A DNA stretch of 64,000 bases from contig NC_135774.1 of the NCBI RefSeq assembly GCF_028453695.1, forward strand, positions 27,900,001 through 27,964,000, given 5' to 3'. A program made the position numbers and the translations under genes. This DNA is from Augochlora pura (Eukaryota; Arthropoda; Insecta; Hymenoptera; Halictidae). Each line of letters opens with the position of its first letter. The stretch's first letter is position 1. The notes under the pieces are model-generated. The model did not search any database and had not been told where the DNA came from. It worked only from the letters and a program-made list of their open reading frames with translations. Positions 37,152 through 48,351 of the stretch are shown here, one piece after another.

Positions 37152-37155
<4 letters not shown>

Positions 37156-37379
37156 TCTCCGTGGTCCTCCAGTGTCCTGGCTTCCATCTTCTATTCGGTA
37201 GCATCCAGTTTTTCCCTATCGAAGCCGAAGTTCTCGATTACGCGATCTCTAATTAATTCGTTCGAGTCGATCGATCTCGCGGAGACTGGAACTGAGGAGC
37301 AGAGGAGGATGAGGAGGATGAGTACCTCGATGGAAATTCGTCGTGGAGTCCTGTCGAAGGATCTGAGGGCTTCTTTGCG

Positions 37380-37765
37380 ACTTTATCTCTTTCTCTCCCT
37401 CTTTCTTTTTCTGTCTTTATTAGTGCCCGTCTCGTTTTCTCTATTTTTTTTGTCTTTATAAGTCTCCATCTACTTTTCTCTATTTTTCTGTCTTCTCGTC
37501 TCCTTTTTTATTTTTCTGTCTTTATCACTCTCTGTCTCGCATTTTCTATTTTTCTGTCTTTCTCTCTCTCTCTATTTCTCTGTCTTTTTCTCTCACCATC
37601 TTTCTGACTTTTTCTCTCTATTTTTCTGTCTCTTCCTCTCTCTATGTTCTATCTTTCTTTCTCTCTACATTTCTGTTCCTATCTCTCTCCTTCTCTGTCC
37701 CCATTTCTCTCTTTTCCCTCTCTCCTCCTCTCTCTTTATCTCTCCGTCTCCGCCACTCTTCTCTC
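37380..37765. repeat. Polypyrimidine tract with TTTTTCTGTCTT sub-repeats
   Basis: About 385 bases dominated by C and T on the + strand, with a recurring TATTTTTCTGTCT word. Confidence 0.8.
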
Positions 37766-38111
37766 TCGGTCGTCACCGGCGTTTCACGGTCGTCCGATTG
37801 AACGAGCACACCGGGGCGAGGGAAGCGAGTAATTTGCAAGATGGTTTACAACTCTTAATCCTAGTTCTTTCACGGGGCCATTAGCGACTAACGAGGCATT
37901 GTCGGCGCGCGCGCGCTCGCGCCCTACCTCCCGCCGACACGAAACTTTCCGAGACATTAGGGACACGGGCGAACGATAAACCCCCGCGAATTATGTCGCG
38001 ATTATGCAAAGCGGGCGAACGGGTGTGTAGCCTAGAAACTTTCCTGGGATCGAATTCGTCTCGGGGATAGACCTATCGGAGAGAAGTCGCTATCCTCGAA
38101 ACAGGATTAAG

Positions 38112-38133
38112 CCTGTTCCGATCGCGGAACAGG
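38112..38133. other. Perfect inverted repeat, 9-bp arms
   Basis: CCTGTTCCG, loop ATCG, CGGAACAGG. No T run follows. Confidence 0.8.
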
Positions 38134-38273
38134 TCCTGGTTCTTCGGTACCCGTTATTTATGCGACAACCCGAGAGCGGACTGCGAGTCTAGAGAGACCC
38201 TGGAGATCCGGCTGAAGTTTGTGGAATGATCTCGGATCAGCCATCTATCACTACACATATTACTATACTATAT

Positions 38274-38668
38274 TTAACCCTCTTGGTACCAAATGACGAT
38301 ATATCGTTGTTGGCTATTGTTGGAAAGATAATTTTCTTAATAGTTTTATTAACACTTTCGTCGTCGGCAATTAGACACTAAAATCCCCACATAATTAAAG
38401 CAATTTAATTAATTAAAATAAAACTAAAAAGTTCACATTTATCATAGGGGATGACATTAGAACTCTTTCGCATTCGAGAAATCATAGTCGAATTCATTTT
38501 GCTCGAATATATTACAATAAAAATAAATTTTCAAAATTGATCAGATATTAGTGTCACCCAGATATGGGTGACGCGGCGACGAACGTGTTAAGGACGAAAT
38601 ATAGATTGAAACAGTGACGCTAATTTTACCATATTCGATATATCGACCTCCGGCACTAAAAGGGTCAA
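38274..38668. mobile_element. Outer miniature element interrupted by a second one
   Basis: The ends match each other in inverse: TTAACCCTCTTGGTACC at 38274, and read inward from 38668, TTGACCCTTTTAGTGCC. Each is followed within about 15 bases by GA(C)GATATATCG. Removing the inner element at 38349-38591 leaves about 150 bp, a typical miniature-element size. Confidence 0.7.
38349..38591. mobile_element. Inner TTAA-flanked miniature element (nested)
   Basis: TTAACACTTTCGTCGTCGGC on the left; on the right, read inward, TTAACACGTTCGTCGCCGCG. TTAA duplicated at 38349-38352 and 38588-38591. A hairpin GTCACCC/GGGTGAC sits just inside the right end. It contains the 48-base module 38466-38513 also found at 63086-63133. 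Confidence 0.75.
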
Positions 38669-38679
38669 AGTTGCTATAC

Positions 38680-40830
38680 TATTGATAAAAATGTGGGAAG
38701 ATTTCTGTCCGCAATCTCGGCCGTCCGAGACGTCATCCATAATCCTTATCCCACCTACGTCGATATACCCCACCGATTACCGGGTTCCCCGAAGAGAACG
38801 GTGCCACCGCGCGTTCGCAAGAAAGTCTATTTTTGGGCGGGCCGCTTGATAATCCGCTCACGATCTCGTAGCCTCCGAGGCGTCCATAAACAGTTCTTAT
38901 TTACGGGTTGGCGTCAGTTTCGCGGGGCACGGAGCGACGCGCTCGCGCGGCGGTGCCCCCCCGCCATTCGCATGTAAATCGCTTCTTCGTTCGCGGCGCG
39001 CTCTCTCGCCGTCGTAGATATGCAAATATCGCTAATTACTGGTAGCTGCGGGATTACACGGACCCTCTGTGGTGTGCCCCCTCTAATCCCACCCTCGATC
39101 TCTCCGCGGAGTCTCCTCTTCCCCCCGCGCGCGCGCGCGAGAGCTAGACAGCCGAAATCCTCGCGTGTTCCCGGAGACAGCGCAAGCTTTTTGGCTTCGT
39201 TGCCACCTATTTACCGTCGCGTTTCCGTCGGTATCCGCCGTGGGTACAGGTGCCCGGAGGGTTCTCGGGGGTCAGACGCGCCCGTGACAATGGCGGCTCC
39301 GTTTCACCGCGTGTTTGGAGAACTGCTAATTGACTGCGGAATTGGAACCGCTCCAAGCCTCGTTGCTGGATCAACCTCGGGAATCGTGTTCATTCTGGCG
39401 CCTCCATCCGGCAACTTTGGGATGTTGAATACTATATGATAGTAGTAATGGCAATAGTCAGGCCGCGGATCATGTTTGGGGTAAATAAAAATTGTCTGGT
39501 TAATGTAGGAATAAATTAAATAGTAATCGGAAGAATTGGAGCTGCGCAGAGATATGCTTGTTTTCTTTGATAACTTTTCTTTGAAGAAATATCAGGGAAA
39601 TATCTTTGATTCTTGGTAACTTTTGATTATAGAATATATAATATATTATAATAAAAATAAACAGTATAAGCTATTGTATTTACTATACTATAATATAATT
39701 TTAAAATAATACAAGCTACGCCAACCTAAATCAAACTATAACCTAACACGACCCAATCTAAGCCAACAAGCTAAACATAATAATATAATAGTAATAGTGG
39801 AAATAATATATATTTGATCAATTGAAACTGAGCTACAATAAAAAGATAAACCGTTCAAAAATAGCTTGAGGTGCTATATTAAGCTATTAAATATTAATAG
39901 CTACCCTTAAAACCACCTGAGACTACAGAAACCTTCACCTCAATAGAAACACGTAAATTATACCATGTTAAATATACGTCTCATACGGAAATTACGCAAA
40001 ACCCCTAATCCCCGCCCGGATCATCGGACGGCGGACCATAGCTCGGGCGAGGTCGAAGGTGCCGGCTGATAAGAGTCGGGGAATTAAGCCTCGTCGTCTA
40101 ACTGCCGGCCGAAAAGCGCGCGACACGCTTGATTCACGCGCCGGTACAACGGCGGGACGAGGTGGTTAACGGTCGTGGAGGAAAATTAGGGTGTCGGGCC
40201 AGGATTAGCGATAGTAGAGAATCGGAGAAGGAGGAGGACAGGGCTCTGGTTCGGCTGGAAGCATTTCGCCGAATGGAGTCTATTCATTCCGGGGCAACGA
40301 GTAGTCCGGGCGTTGTGCATCGCTTGCCCGGTGATAAAAGACGAAGGATTTGCCGGGTCCTCGCAGTGTTCTACCGGCTTTAAGGACTTTGTCGTGAAGG
40401 ACTGCCGGGAGAGAGAATAGCTTCGCAGGCATCGCAGGCATCTCTGCCAGGCGCTCAGCCGTTCGCTATTCGATTTGGGTATCGACTTTTGCGTCCGCAG
40501 TCGTCTCTCGAGGATCAAACGTGTAGACCATTCGACCCCCGGATAGTCGAGAGATTGATTGCTGGAGCAATCAATGGACCTCGATTCCGGCGCTGTGCGA
40601 GTACGTTTGGAATTATCAGACGCGGTCAAACGGTTTCGGAGTGCAGTTGCTGGAGGTCTAGGATGCGAATCGTAGCCACTGGAGTTTGGTTTTGAAGTTG
40701 CCATGGCTAGTGGACTCGGTCTTCTAGAGTCGGTCTGTTGGAGTCGGCTGCTGGAATCAGTGGACAGCAGAGGTTGCGGTTGATCGTAACACTTATCGAA
40801 AATTGCGAATCCTGGGATGGTGTGCTACAC
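38680..40830. other. Non-coding segment
   Basis: GC-rich to 39420, AT-rich at 39470-39990, then GC-balanced. An ATGCAAAT octamer at 39020-39027 is followed closely by CTAATTA. A GAGTCGG-type 14-15 base repeat occurs at about 40713-40760. Open frames here have no recognisable product. Confidence 0.4.
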
Positions 40831-40839
40831 CTTGCAGTG

Positions 40840-41420
40840 TCTTACAATAGTCTGGGATGTTTTGCGATGTTCTGCAACGGCCTAGAATGTTCTGCGATGT
40901 TCTGCAACGATTTAGTATTTTTTACAATGTTCTACGGTATTCTGAAATGCTGTACAATGTTAGATAATGTCGTAGAATTTTTTACGAGGTTGGTTGATAT
41001 TGTACGTTGTGTTCCGGTGCCCAGAAACATTCTACAATATTGTAAATTTTTTTCAATACACGCTTTACGTACAACGATTTACAGCATTTTAAAGTATTCT
41101 ACAACGACTTAAAATATCATAAAATATTCTGCAACGTTCTACAACATCAGAAAATATTCTACAGCGTCCTACAACATTCCAACATATTCTACGACGCTTT
41201 GCAACAACTTAAAATATTCTACAACGTCCTACAACAACTTCAAATATTCTGCAGCCTCTTAGAACACCGTACAATACACTATCCTCTGACGTTTTAAATT
41301 CTCCAACGTCATCCAACATCGTCCACTGATCTCAAACATAATCTAACATCCTCCAACAATCTCCATATTCTTCCAAAATCTCCGAAGTGTTCCAACATGC
41401 TACGAAAGTCTCGCAACCAC
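40840..41420. repeat. Degenerate 10-bp tandem array
   Basis: Decamers of the type TCTACAATGT / TCTGCAACGA repeat in nearly constant 10-base register for more than 500 bases. Higher-order units such as AAAATATTCT followed by ACAACGTCCT recur about every 60 bases between 41140 and 41250. An open frame inside is a by-product of the repeat. Confidence 0.75.
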
Positions 41421-43415
41421 CTCATACAACATCAAATATCAATCCTCCACTGCAAACCGCGAGCCAATCGAACAAACTCTCAACCAATCGAACAAACTCT
41501 CAGCCAAGCATCCCGGAATTATGCGAGCAGACTCTTAATTCGCAGACGATGATATCGCGTGGTAGAACATCGAGCGTGTATATCCGAAGCATTGTGTCCC
41601 ATTGGACGTCCTCCCCTCCGCCCCGGTAGATTCGTGATAAACCGTCGAGGAGTATGCCGCCGTCGTTGGTTTCCACCTATCGACGTTTCTCCGCGGACAC
41701 GTTTTCCTCCGCCACGATTCCCCCCCGCCGTAGGAGAACACAGAGCGGTGTGTCTCTTATCTGGTAACAGGATCTCGCTGGACACGTACATCCCGTGGAT
41801 GTACGACGGCGTCGCTGGCTGGGTGAACATAGACGCCGGGGCGACGTCCGTTATTACGGGGCTGTGTAATGAAAGGTTCTCCGGCGCAACGTGCCGCGCG
41901 GCGGGCACAATGTAGGAGAACCAGCGCGTTAGATCGGGTTACAAACCGTGGCTTTCCTTGGTATCGATCTCTTCGAGGTGTCCGGGTCATTTGAACGCGC
42001 GGCTCGTGCGCCGATAGAGGGATTTTTACGCCGGCGTACGTGTCCTGGACAATTGAACCCCGGAGACCGCTGCAAGGACTTTAATTAATCCGCCGGCGCG
42101 CACGAGCTTTGGTTTTAGCCGCGTGTTCCACCGGACGCGGTCGTTCGGATTCCACGGCTTCCGTGACCGGCTACGAGAATGTACTTTTACTTGGACGGGC
42201 GTCTTCTTTCTTTTGTTCGGCGTTGTTCGTGCCGACGGGATCGGTGTAATCGGATTTGGAAATGAATTCTTACGCTGATCCAATCTTCCTATTTCTACAG
42301 TATTCACTCGTTTGTTTTTACAATATTCGGAATATTTTATTTTATTGTTATTTGGATAAAGTATCACCTAGTAGAGGAATTTAATAAAATATGGAAATAA
42401 TAAAACGTTCTGGTAATAAGATATTATGAAAGTAAATCTTCGAATGAGAGAGGCTTTTCTATTTTAATTCGCTGAAATGAAGTGCTTCGATTTTAAGCAA
42501 TTTTTGAAGTCGTACGTCGAATAATTTCAAATAAAAGTCTCCATATCGAAGGCCCAGGTCTTCTATAAGAATTTATTCCAATATATATAAGTCTATTCCG
42601 ATATATCTTTTTATTCGCGTGAAGAGAAACGAACGCCAGCGTCCAGACCATAGACCCCATCTGTAAAGACCATCTATAAATTCTTAAAGAAGACTTTAAC
42701 AAGGATCTCGACATCCTGAACAACGAGAATACGTCTCGCCGCCCAGTGCCTGTAACAGCAGAGACCCTGTTTAATCTCGCATCTCATAGATCCCGTCGGT
42801 ATCTGTCCGAGCTGCCCCGAAAGCCATCGGTAGTTACCGGCGATTAGGATCGAGAATTATTTTCATAATTTCTGCAGCAGCTGGAGGCGTCTCCGGCCAA
42901 GCAGGACACCAGCAGAGTTCCGCCATAAACAGTCCAATAATCCAACGTCGGGGCAATAAACGAGCGCGGTATCACGGGGACAGGACAAAGGGTGGTCCAT
43001 CTGATAAGACACACATGACAATCGTAGGATGTATCGGACCGGGGGGTTGGGATGAGGCACGACGGTTATTACCGGGCTATAATGAGAGGGTGTGGGTGGG
43101 TTGGGTTGTCCGACGGGCCGAGAGAGGATCGGGGCCATTTTTAGATAAGACCGCTTGCGGTCAGGGGCTGCGCGGAATTACGGCCGAGAGGAGGGGCCAT
43201 TTTCATTACGTGCTTCGGCCGCCTTCGACTCTCGGAGTCGGAGGGTGGTTTCGGGGTAGTTCGGGGGCCGATGTACGGGCATCCCGAAAGGCAGCCGGCC
43301 GGGTTCCGCCCGCAGAGAGAAACCTAAGAGATATTTCCCTTACGCTCGAACGACCAAATGTCTTAGCAGTTACCCCCCTGGGTGAAAAGGGGTGCGCGCC
43401 GCCGACACCACCACC
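41421..43415. other. Non-coding segment
   Basis: GC-rich except AT-rich 42280-42620. A tandem CAATCGAACAAACTCTCA (two copies) lies near 41466-41503. No gene seen. Confidence 0.4.
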
Positions 43416-43464
43416 CCGTAGGAAGAACTTTCGACTCCGGCGAGAGCCGAAAGTTCTTCCTCGG
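43416..43464. other. Long imperfect hairpin
   Basis: Arms AGGAAGAACTTTCG (43420-43433) and CGAAAGTTCTTCCT (43448-43461) are perfect. The stem extends inward past one mismatch (CTC/GAG) and outward past one bulge (CCG/CGG). The loop is about six bases. Confidence 0.8.
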
Positions 43465-43839
43465 ATCGGAATTATTGTCGCTGATCGTTTCTCCGATTGT
43501 TCTTCCTCCCGCGAGAGAGAACGGACAGAGGCCGACGCGAAAGTTTGATTGGCGGATTCCCGGTATCGAGAGAGCAAGCGACGCGCGTTCACCGACGTAT
43601 ATACCCATCCGTGGTTTATGGTGATTCGACGGCGTCGTCCCACCTTGCCCCGCCGTCGAAACTATCGGGAGAAGAGGACCGGAAGGACAGTTTAATCGAA
43701 ACAGATCGATCTCGCCTCGGGAACGCGCCCTTGAATTTTAATTTCCTTGCTCGAGACGGTCCTCGACTTTTATGGGGTCTTTTAGGAGCGTCGAACTAGC
43801 AGCCGAGCAGTGGCGGCTGATCCCGGAAGGGTTTGCGCA

Positions 43840-44490
43840 CGTTTTCTGCAAGTTAAAGAAAGAATTATGGTTAGTTTATGTTAGGTTTATTAAAGTTAGG
43901 TTTCAGGAACGAAATAGTTTGAAATGTTTCTAATTGTATCATTTAGTGTTGGTTAAATTATGAGGATACTTCCATGGGGAATTTATTCGATAAAGCTATT
44001 CCTTTGGGCGTATGATAAATATCGCTAAAAAGGCGAATAAATTTATTTTCGTGCAGCAATATTTTTTATTTCTATTACTATTTCTATCTCTATCTTTCTA
44101 TTTCTATTTTTATATCTATCTCTATCTTTCTATTTCTCTTTTAATTTCTGTCTCTATAAATAAATTTTTATATTTCTTAACATACATATGTCTATTAAAT
44201 TAACTTCATAAACTATTTAAAATCATTTATAAATAACCTGTAGATAGCATTCGCTAGTGAATCGCTGCGATCTTCAATTCTTCTAAGAACACCTGCTTCC
44301 AGCGTCTCCTATTATAACCAATTGCGAGACGATTATTTTAACAAGTGTAAAATAAGCACACAACTCTGGTTTTAATTATTTTAACGTGTGCACAAGAGAC
44401 TATGCTCGCGGCTGTCTGCACCTATTTCCCCGAAAATACATGCTACGCATTAAGTCTCCGTCAACAGCGCGGCCATTAAGCCAGCAAAGT
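43840..44490. other. AT-rich non-coding segment
   Basis: Contains a CTATTTCTATCTCTAT-type low-complexity run at 44070-44150. No gene seen. Confidence 0.4.
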
Positions 44491-44523
44491 CTAACCTTGC
44501 GTTCTTTTCTGTTCCAGGTAAGC
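44491..44523 (+). promoter_or_regulatory. Candidate recursive splice site (3' site directly abutting a 5' site)
   Basis: Branch-point-like CTAAC at 44491-44495, then pyrimidine tract TTCTTTTCTGTTCC, then AG (44516-44517) immediately followed by GTAAGC (44518-44523). This is the layout of insect ratcheting points. It could instead be the acceptor of an ordinary exon, or chance. Confidence 0.4.
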
Positions 44524-44585
44524 CCGCACCGACCAGGACTAATTAAGAGAGGAGCAGCACGGTCGAAGAATGAGAGCAAAAGAGA

Positions 44586-44588
<3 letters not shown>

Positions 44589-44638
<50 letters not shown>

Positions 44639-44645
44639 AGAGGGA
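44589..44645. repeat. (GA)n microsatellite
   Basis: About 50 bases of pure GA. An opposite (CT)n tract lies at 44760-44810. Confidence 0.92.
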
Positions 44646-44759
44646 AAGAGCGAACACGCGCGATCCCTGCGTAAGAACAAGAATGGCCGGTGCACTTTTT
44701 CCATCGCGAGCCGCTTTTCACGAGGCAACACAGTATCCTCGCCGTGCGTCTCTCGCTTT

Positions 44760-44768
44760 CTCTCTCCT

Positions 44769-44805
<37 letters not shown>

Positions 44806-44810
44806 CCCCG
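44760..44810. repeat. (CT)n microsatellite
   Basis: CT repeat that is the inverted counterpart of 44589-44645. Confidence 0.9.
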
Positions 44811-45289
44811 GCAACGCCATACATGGTTCAACCAGGCCTCGTTACCTCGCGAAGTAAGTCCGTTCTGCCCCCGCGTCGTCGTCGTCGGTTTTCTGCCGCG
44901 ACAAGCTTCTCGGTGCCCGCGGATCTGTCTCATTGTCGCCGATTTATCGACCGGAAGGGGCCGTCGTCCTTTCCCGGCCTCCCCCCGTTCCCGCGCCTCG
45001 CGCGCAACGGAAAGAACCGTGTGCAGCAACCTTAGCCGCCTTTATGGATTAGCTATAATCGTAATTTCGCCGCCCCCTCGGATTTATACCTGACAATAAA
45101 GCCGAGGGATACGAGCCGTGGGGGAGGACTCGCGGGAGACGCGCAATTTGACGAGCGCGCCTCTCTCTCTCTCTCTTTATCTCTCTCTTTTATCTTTTAC
45201 CATCTCGCGAGGCATTCTCCGAGAATATGCGAGTCTCTCGGGTTCCCTGCTCGACGCGCAACGCGACAGTTTCATCCGGAGCCCGTTTC

Positions 45290-45478
45290 TTAACCCTTTC
45301 GATACGAGTGCGGGATATATCCGGCATCCATGCGACGACCGGTATCGCATTGTTGACCGGCGATTTTACGCTGAATCTATCTCGTGTCACCGGCTATTAT
45401 TAGTTTGGGAATGCAAAGACGTCATATGACGTTCCCGGTGAATATAAGGTTTCGTGGACGCCGTACCGAAAGGGTTAA
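45290..45478. mobile_element. TTAA-flanked miniature element, CCCTTTCG ends, internal palindromes
   Basis: TTAACCCTTTCGATACGAGT on the left; on the right, read inward, TTAACCCTTTCGGTACGGCG. TTAA at 45290-45293 and 45475-45478. Near the left end lies GCGGGATATATCCGGC. Nearer the right end lies the near-perfect palindrome GACGTCATATGACGTT. 189 bp, non-coding. Confidence 0.78.
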
Positions 45479-45895
45479 AGAATAGTTCCGCCTGGAAACG
45501 ATGCCGTTCGACCGCGGATTTTATGCATTTACGGAGCCGGCAAGAAAAAAAAGGCGAACTCTCGCGATTTATTGAAATTGTTGTTGCCGAAGATTGCGAA
45601 ATCTTCCGGAGCATCTGCCGCGCGAAATCATCGCGCCGAGACCGGTTATTGGTTGTGCAATATGTACGCCGCAGAGAGCCTCGGCCGCAGACCGAAAGAA
45701 ACACGACGGTGAGGTTCGGTGAACGTGTAGAGAGACCGGGCCACGTCCCAGGGGGTGGTTGTCGTCCTTGTACCATATTACGGGCTCCGAATGTTCTCTC
45801 CGAATGTAATTTGCTGTTCCGTCGGTCCCCCGTCGGCTTTACGTCTTGGTAAATACCCGCCGATCGACGCCCGCAAAAATAATCCATCGGAACCC

Positions 45896-45927
45896 GAGAG
45901 AGAGAGAGAGAGGGAGAGAGAGAGAGG
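45896..45927. repeat. (GA)n microsatellite
   Basis: About 16 GA dinucleotides with one GGGA interruption. Confidence 0.88.
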
Positions 45928-46178
45928 TTTATTGCGTTCCGCGTCGGTCGGCTTCTATTAACAAATCCGTGCGCCGCTTGAAATTCGATAAAAATCATTC
46001 CTCTCTCGTTTACGCGTTCGACGAATCGGTCTGCACGAAATCGAACGCTTGGCGGCCGTTCTCTTGATAATTTTATTAGAACATATAATAAATCTCAGCG
46101 AATTCGGTTGCTTAATTTTTTAGGGATATTCATTTTATATCAATTGAGTTTAATATTTGTGATTATGTATTGAGTGAA

Positions 46179-46327
46179 TATAATGAGTTGGAATAATAAG
46201 TTGGAATAATAATTTGAAATATTAAGTCGAAATATTAAGTTGAAATATTCAGTTGAAATATTAAGTTGGAATAATAAGTCGAAATATTAAGTTGGAATAA
46301 TAACTTGAAATAATGAGTTGGAATAAT
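46179..46327. repeat. 13-bp minisatellite
   Basis: Units TTGAAATATTAAG / TTGGAATAATAAG, roughly a dozen copies. Confidence 0.88.
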
Positions 46328-46480
46328 CTCATTAAACCCCTATAATAATCTTATAATAATCTCATAATAATCTCACAATAATAATCTCATAATAATAATC
46401 TCATAATAATCTCATAATAATAATCTCGTAATAATAGTCTCATAATAATAACCTCGTAACAATAATCTCATAATAATTTC
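46328..46480. repeat. 12/15-bp array of AATCTCATAATAAT units
   Basis: AATCTCATAATAATA units of 12 and 15 bases directly follow the 13-bp array. The length steps are in ATA/AAT triplets. Confidence 0.88.
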
Positions 46481-46837
46481 ACAAGGTGCAGCTATTATTT
46501 ATAAAAAAGTCCATTTCGAGTCAGTTGTTTAAAGGTAAAAATGTTTGCAAAAGGTCGAAGCGGCGCTGGCGTTTCGAGGAAGGGTGGAGCAAAGCCGGGT
46601 CCTGGGGGCGTCCCCGTGGGTGGTGGGTTGCGAAACGGTCTCCTTAATCGAGCAGTGATTTACGAGGCTCCTCGCGAGATCCGCCGCGAAGATTGCGCGG
46701 CGCGGAACAGCTGCGGCCCAACTTCGGCCTAGGATTTACGCAATTACCCTGTTGCGTCACAGTCGCCGAACCCAGTCCGCCAGTTGCACGCACCTGTAAT
46801 CGGCCGCCGATCGAAACGGAACGCACGGCGAAAAGAG

Positions 46838-46978
46838 AGGCAGAGAAAGAGAGAGAGAGAGAGAGGGGAACAGAAAAAGAGATAGAGAAAAAGGGAGAAC
46901 GAGAGAGAAAATGAGAGAACGAGAGAAATAAAGAGAGAGAGAGAGAGATATAGAGAAGGTAAAGAGAGAGGGAGAGAG
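46838..46978. repeat. (GA)n-rich polypurine tract
   Basis: About 140 purine-rich bases with GA, GAGAAC and GATA sub-repeats. Confidence 0.85.
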
Positions 46979-47477
46979 CGACGCAAGAGAGGCCACGGTC
47001 CCTCTTCTCGGACCTCCGCGTGCAATTTATCCCTCTCGTTTTTCGCTCGTTACTGCCAACTCGTTCGCGAGATAACGCCGCCTGAATGAATATCACTCGA
47101 TAACGCATTAACGGCGATACCCTTCGGGCTATGCTATTAATAACCCTGCCCGGCCCCCCTGTCACTGAAACTAAACATTCGCATTTACAACACAATGTTC
47201 GATTAAATAAATTTATGCTCCGGCCGTTGGAGGGAACCTGAGAGATACATCGGTAGCTGTAATAGCTTCCTCTGAGCTCTCAATGCTCTCTTCTACGGCT
47301 CTCTCTCCTCGATGCGGACTATAAAGTCGAGTCTCGTAGCAAGGCACTTACGATGAGCATCGTGTTCTCGTTATCGGCTATTAGACTTCGGATCTCGGAC
47401 AGTTGTCGCTAAAATGAGCAGATCAAATTTAAAACGGTGAGACGAATGCGGTTTAATGTATGGTATTGTGTTGCAGT

Positions 47478-47630
47478 TGAGTATTGTGTTGTGTTGGGTA
47501 TAATTTATTGTGCTGAATGTAATTTATTCTAGAGAATGTAATTTATTCTGCTCAATGTAATTTATTCTACTGAATATTTTCTATTCTGTTGAATATATCG
47601 TATTCTACTAAATATATTGTACAGTACAAT
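47478..47630. repeat. 19-bp minisatellite
   Basis: AATGTAATTTATTCTACTG units start at 47516, 47535, 47554, 47573, 47592 and 47611, exactly 19 bases apart, and decay at both edges. Confidence 0.9.
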
Positions 47631-48351
47631 ATAGCTTTTAAATTCTTGATATTCTCTACTATACAATACAATACCAAAGACTATCCAAATTCTAAAAATT
47701 ATTTATCGTACAATGCAACATAAAAGAGTCTTTAAACTCTTAAAATTCTCGTGCAATAAAATACAACAAACTGCAAATTCCTAAAACGAATTTTCTTCAT
47801 TTTCTTAATTTTGTTCAATTTTCCGAATACTTAAAAATCTGATCTGCTAATTTCATCATAACCACCCCATTGCAATAATTAAAGAAAATAATATTTAAAT
47901 ATACAGCACCTTGCAATCAGCGCAGCTAAGTTTTTTCATAAAAAAATTCCTCATTCTGCCAATAATTATTCAATTGTTTCCCCAGTCGATTTCTCTACGA
48001 TATAGCTATTTTCAGTTCGAATTGTTACATAACAGAAAATCGTTCACCTTAACCCCTCACCCGACTGCCAATTACCGTCAGTTATTGTTCCAGTAAATAT
48101 CGCAACCTTCCAAATAATTAAACGGACGTGAACGCGGGTTGTAACATTGCGGAACTTGATTAGTTAATAGATGATTACATGAATTTTGTAATAACTGCAT
48201 CGGCGTGCATTAACAACGACTTGTTGAAAATTTTACGCGGTCGCCGCGGTCGTCATAGCCCCGCTTAATGGCCAACGAGACCGTGAATTAAATAGCAAAT
48301 CATGGTTCATGCAGGTGCAAAAACATCGCTGCGTACGAGGGGATGCAGCTC
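47631..48351. other. AT-rich non-coding segment
   Basis: No gene or element end recognised. Confidence 0.4.

Noticed and set aside
38112..38133. Hairpin CCTGTTCCG/CGGAACAGG as a transcription terminator
   Set aside because: No following T run, and intrinsic terminators of this kind do not apply to insect nuclear genes. Kept only as an inverted repeat.
40186..40704. Minus-strand frame of 172 codons in moderately GC-rich DNA
   Set aside because: One of the few long frames not built on a simple repeat, but it has no recognisable domain, signal peptide or splice context. Left out for lack of support.
40738..41112. Plus-strand frame of 124 codons rich in Cys, Phe and Met
   Set aside because: Generated by the TCTACAATGT-type decamer array; no family resemblance.
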